Positions 61,018-64,000 of a DNA stretch of 64,000 nucleotides are shown here, piece after piece (position 1 is the first letter of the stretch; each line of letters opens with the position of its first letter). Origin of the DNA: JALZAH01 sp051000755 (GTDB taxonomy: Bacteria > Actinomycetota > Acidimicrobiia > Acidimicrobiales > Palsa-688); contig JBPCNZ010000072.1 in NCBI GenBank assembly GCA_051000755.1, positions 1 through 64,000 of the forward strand, written 5' to 3'. The notes beneath the pieces are model-generated. The model did not search any database, was not told the DNA's origin, and worked only from the letters and a program-made list of their open reading frames with translations. A program made the position numbers and the translations under genes.

Positions 61018-61686
61018 GTGCCCCCGTGGGACCTGGTCATCTTCGACAACGACGGGGTGCTGGTCGACAGCGAGCGGATGGCCAACACCATCCTGGGCGA
61101 TCTGCTCACCGGCTACGGGCGGCCGACCACCACCGACGAGGCCGTCGAGCGCCATCTGGGGACGTCGCTGGGACGGGTCCGGGCCCTGCTCGAGGCGGAG
61201 GGGGTCGAGGTTCCGAGCGACTTCGAGGACGCCTATCACCGCCGCCTGTTCGCCGCCTTCGACACCTCTTTGGTCGCCGTTCCGGGGGTGGCCGAGGTGG
61301 TCGGCGCCCTGGACATCCCCGTCTGCGTGGCGTCCTCGGGCGGCCACGAACGCATCCGCCGGTCCCTCACCCTCGCCGGTCTGGCCGCAGGGTTCGAGGG
61401 GCGGATCTTCAGCGCCGAGGACGTGGCGCGGGGCAAGCCCGCGCCCGATCTGTTTCTCCACGCCGCCGCCGCCATGGGGGCCCGGCCGGAGCGCTGCGCG
61501 GTGATCGAGGACAGCCCGCTCGGGGTGGAGGCCGCCAACGCCGCCGGGATGACGGCGTTCGGCTACGCGGCCGTAACGCCGGCGCCCCACCTGCGCGAGG
61601 CGTCGGTCGTGTTCTCCTCCATGGGGGAACTCCCTCGCCTTCTGGCCGCCGGCCCCACCGGGGCATGGGAGCGTGGTCGCCGCTAG
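61018..61686 (+). CDS. HAD-family phosphatase (beta-phosphoglucomutase-like)
   Basis: 222 aa. Motif I IFDNDGVLVDSE (an N replaces the usual C/D before the second Asp), motif II CVASSGG, motif III GKPAPDLF and motif IV IEDSPLGVEAANAAGM. Substrate unknown. GTG start. Its TAG shares the CTAG tetranucleotide with the stop of the convergent gene. Confidence 0.9.
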   Translation: MPPWDLVIFDNDGVLVDSERMANTILGDLLTGYGRPTTTDEAVERHLGTSLGRVRALLEAEGVEVPSDFEDAYHRRLFAAFDTSLVAVPGVAEVVGALDIPVCVASSGGHERIRRSLTLAGLAAGFEGRIFSAEDVARGKPAPDLFLHAAAAMGARPERCAVIEDSPLGVEAANAAGMTAFGYAAVTPAPHLREASVVFSSMGELPRLLAAGPTGAWERGRR

Positions 61687-62438
61687 CGCGGGCCGAGGAG
61701 CTGTTCGGTGATGGCCGCCAGATCGGCACCGACCACGTCGGGCGCGGGGTCGGCGGGGATGGCGGCGCGCCCGGTGACCCCGCTGAGCACCAGGGCGAAG
61801 CGGGCGTGGATCATGGCCGCGAACAGCCCGTCGGTGTCGGGCCGGTCCCCCACCATGACGTCGACGGTGCCAAACCGGTCCTGGACCAGGTCGGCCACCG
61901 GCCGGTGGGGCTTGCCGGCCACCTCGGGTTCGGTGCCGCCCGCCGTGGCCAAGAAGGCGACCAGGGCGCCCGCCCCCGGCAGCAGGCCGGTCGCCGTCGG
62001 GAAGGTCGGGTCGGCGTTGGTGGCGACGAAGCGGGCTCCCCCCCGGATGGCCGTGGCCGCCGCAGCCAGCCGGTCGTGATCGAGGTCGAGGTCCCGCCCG
62101 ACGAGCACCCCGGCCGGATCGTCGCCCGGTTCGACGACGGCGACACCCCGGTCGGCCAGCGCCTCGAGGATGCCGTCTCCGCCCACCACCGCCACCCGTT
62201 CACCGGGGGAGAAGAGTGAGGCGCCGGCTTGGGCCGAGGTCACCAGTTCGGTCTCACTGGCCTCCACCCCGGCACCGGCGAGCATCTTGACGTAGTCGGC
62301 GCGTGTGGGCCCGGAGTTGTTGGTAACGAAGGCCACCCCATGACCGGCCCGGCGGATGCGATCCACGGCCGGGGCCGAACCGGCGATCGGCTCACCGCCG
62401 AGCCAGATCACCCCGTCGAGATCGAAGACCCAAAGCAT
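61683..62438 (-). CDS. HAD IIA hydrolase (NagD/phosphoglycolate-phosphatase-like)
   Basis: 251 aa. Motif I VFDLDGVIWLGGEPI, VTNNSGPTRADYV as motif II, GKPHRPVADLV motif III and VMVGDRPDTDGLFAA motif IV. In many genomes this gene lies near trpS/recN/nadK cores. ATG at 62438 follows GGAGG with no spacing, so the start is uncertain. Dephosphorylates small sugar or nucleotide phosphates. Confidence 0.9.
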   Translation of the reverse strand: MLWVFDLDGVIWLGGEPIAGSAPAVDRIRRAGHGVAFVTNNSGPTRADYVKMLAGAGVEASETELVTSAQAGASLFSPGERVAVVGGDGILEALADRGVAVVEPGDDPAGVLVGRDLDLDHDRLAAAATAIRGGARFVATNADPTFPTATGLLPGAGALVAFLATAGGTEPEVAGKPHRPVADLVQDRFGTVDVMVGDRPDTDGLFAAMIHARFALVLSGVTGRAAIPADPAPDVVGADLAAITEQLLGPR

Positions 62439-62467
62439 CCTCCACCCCGTTCTAGTACGAAAGGGGA

Positions 62468-63649
62468 ATGCCTCGCTTCGAGCCATTCGTCGGCCTGCGC
62501 TACGCCCCGTCCCACATCAGCACCCTGGACGACGTGGTCTGCCCTCCCTACGACGTCATCAACGAGAGCCAGCGCGAGGCGTTGGTGCACCGCAGCTCGT
62601 ACAACGTGGTGCGCCTCGAGCTGCCCGAAGGACCCGACGCCTACCGCGGCGCCGCCGCCCTCCTCGACGCCTGGCGCGACGGCGGGGTGCTCTTCCGTGA
62701 GCACCGCCCCGCCTTCTACGGATACCGGATGTCCTTTCGCAGCCCGAGCGGGGCGGCCCGTTCCAGCGTCGGGGTGATCGGCGCCTTGGGCCTTGAGCCA
62801 CCCGGGGAGGGCATTCTCCCCCATGAGGAGACCACACCCAAGGCCAAGACCGACCGCTTGGAGCTGCTGCGAGCGGCGAGGGCCAACCTGTCGCCCATCT
62901 GGGTCCTTACCCCAGAGGCCGGCCTGGCCGCCCTCTGTGAGCCGCCTGTCCACCCCTCGAGCCATGCCACCGACGAGCGGGGCGCCATCCACGAGCTGTG
63001 GCCCATCACCGAACCGGAGCGGGTCGCCGCCATCTCGGAGCTGGTCGGCGGCGGACCGGTGCTGGTGGCCGACGGCCATCACCGCTACGAGACGGCCCTG
63101 GCCTACGAGGCGGAGACCGGGCCTCAACCCGGTGACCACCATGCGGTCATGGCCCTGGTGGTGGAGCTGGCCGGCGAGCAGCTCTCGGTCCAGGCCATCC
63201 ACCGCCTGGTCTCGGACCTGCCCGCCGGTTTCGACCTACTGGGCGCCTTGGATCCCTTCTTCGATCTGACACCGACTGCGCCGCCCGACTCGTCGATCAC
63301 CGAACGGATGGCCGACGCCGGCGCCCTGGCGGTGGTGACGGCCTCGGGGACGTGGCTGGCCCGGCCCCGCCCAGCCGTGATCGACGCCTCCGTCCACGAT
63401 CTCGACTCCAGCCGGCTGGACGTGGCCCTGGCCACTGTCCCCGGCGCCACCGTGACCTTCCAGCACGGGTGGTTCGATGCTGCGGCGGAGGCCATCGCGG
63501 GCCGGGCCCAGGCCGCGGTGCTGCTGCGGCCGGCCACCGTGGATCAGATCGCCGTAGTGGCCCGGGGCGGCGTGCGGATGCCACCGAAGACCACGTTCTT
63601 CGCCCCCAAGCCGCGCACCGGCATGGTCATCCGCGACCTCCTCGACTGA
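62468..63649 (+). CDS. DUF1015 family protein
   Basis: 393 aa with the family landmarks CPPYDVI near residue 25, HEETTPKAKTDRLELLRA and VADGHHRYETALAY, and the C-terminal RMPPKTTFFAPKPRTGM. Often annotated as a possible SpoOJ/ParA/ParB-domain or HTH protein, but function is not established. AAAGGGG precedes the ATG. Divergent from the HAD IIA gene by 29 nt. Confidence 0.9.
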   Translation: MPRFEPFVGLRYAPSHISTLDDVVCPPYDVINESQREALVHRSSYNVVRLELPEGPDAYRGAAALLDAWRDGGVLFREHRPAFYGYRMSFRSPSGAARSSVGVIGALGLEPPGEGILPHEETTPKAKTDRLELLRAARANLSPIWVLTPEAGLAALCEPPVHPSSHATDERGAIHELWPITEPERVAAISELVGGGPVLVADGHHRYETALAYEAETGPQPGDHHAVMALVVELAGEQLSVQAIHRLVSDLPAGFDLLGALDPFFDLTPTAPPDSSITERMADAGALAVVTASGTWLARPRPAVIDASVHDLDSSRLDVALATVPGATVTFQHGWFDAAAEAIAGRAQAAVLLRPATVDQIAVVARGGVRMPPKTTFFAPKPRTGMVIRDLLD

Positions 63650-63658
63650 TTCCGCTGG

Positions 63659-64000
63659 TCAGGCTGTCGCTGTGACCTTCGAGCGCCGCAGGTCGTAGGC
63701 GGCGGCGTCGAAGTGGCGGGTGGCCTTGCGGAACTGGCTGGCGTAGCCCGGCCACAGGGTGGTGTTGCGGCCCCGGTCCAGGTACCAGCTGGTGCACCCG
63801 CCCTGGATCCAGACCGTCTCCACCATCTCCTTCTGGATCTGCTCGTTCCAGCGGTCCTGGGCGTCCCTGCGGACCTCGACCGCGCCGATGGCCTGATCGC
63901 GGGTCTTGCGCAGGCACTCCATGATGTACGCCACATGGGACTCGATGATGTAGACCATCGAGTTGTGCCCGAGGCCGGTGTTGGGCCCGATGACGAAGAA
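63659..64000 (-). CDS. Flavin-containing monooxygenase, C-terminal part (runs off window)
   Basis: Only the last 113 codons are present; the frame continues beyond the window edge. GPNTGLGHNSMVYIIESH is the characteristic C-terminal-half motif of Baeyer-Villiger-type flavin monooxygenases, and WIQGGCTSWYLDRGRNTTLWPGY completes the substrate-domain end. The FAD and NADPH-binding motifs would lie upstream, outside the window. Likely oxidises ketones. Confidence 0.85.
   Translation of the reverse strand, partial: FFVIGPNTGLGHNSMVYIIESHVAYIMECLRKTRDQAIGAVEVRRDAQDRWNEQIQKEMVETVWIQGGCTSWYLDRGRNTTLWPGYASQFRKATRHFDAAAYDLRRSKVTATA

Overview
The window is high-GC, densely packed DNA with many GTG/TTG starts and 4-nt stop/start overlaps. 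Gene content is actinobacterial: scpA-scpB-rluB-tyrA-aroA-cmk-plsC, der next to a DUF512 gene, a MoxR/DUF58/transglutaminase-like cluster, a WXG100-like protein and DUF3987. An Acidimicrobiia-like lineage is my best guess; this is inference from gene content, not from a marker gene.

Layout. (1) 0.1-5.2 kb is a decayed accessory zone: an IS630-type transposase, an in-frame chimera of a PPOX flavoprotein with the C-terminal half of a DNA methyltransferase/Mrr-like protein, a universal stress protein, and a row of frameshifted remnants (prepilin-peptidase fragment, double-HTH regulator, DUF4326, a small membrane protein). (2) 5.2-14.5 kb is an island bracketed by two inverted copies of a 33-nt motif. 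Its centre is a seven-gene, minus-strand chain of overlapping ORFs: a C2H2-like zinc mini-protein, F0 ATP-synthase subunits a and b without c, a 44-aa membrane peptide, a response regulator, a histidine kinase and a ZnT9-like cation-diffusion transporter. DedA and a baeRF-like fragment follow; small membrane proteins, a second stress protein and a lipoprotein lie on the plus strand. (3) 14.5-23.9 kb is a seven-gene minus-strand operon: FHA, pseudokinase-kinase-FN3 receptor, MoxR, DUF58, transglutaminase-like protein lacking its catalytic triad, WXG100-like protein, and lysozyme-like/NlpC-P60 hydrolase. This looks like a cell-envelope or secretion-control system. (4) 24-28.5 kb encodes two large exported proteins: beta-propeller/PASTA-like, and SGNH hydrolase with LGFP repeats. 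(5) 28.6-34.1 kb is a sugar ABC transporter (permease, ATPase, binding protein) behind a KdpDE-like two-component pair. (6) 34.15-38.6 kb is a plus-strand replication-type mobile module (truncated primase-polymerase, DUF3987 helicase, small proteins) ending near tRNA-Pro(GGG). Its left edge truncates both the kinase and the primase. (7) 38.8-64 kb is mainly conserved chromosome: SpoIIE phosphatase, Der, DUF512, IspH, PlsC, CMK, AroA, TyrA, RluB, ScpB/ScpA, TrpS, S2P protease, NUDIX, PyrG, RecN, NAD kinase, PhaF-like protein, HAD proteins, DUF1015 and a partial flavin monooxygenase.

At least eight reading-frame breaks occur in 3-34 kb, most at G/C homopolymers or a TG repeat, and none were seen in the 25 kb of housekeeping genes to the right. 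They are either real decay/slippage or local assembly error. Read support would decide, and all affected genes are flagged.
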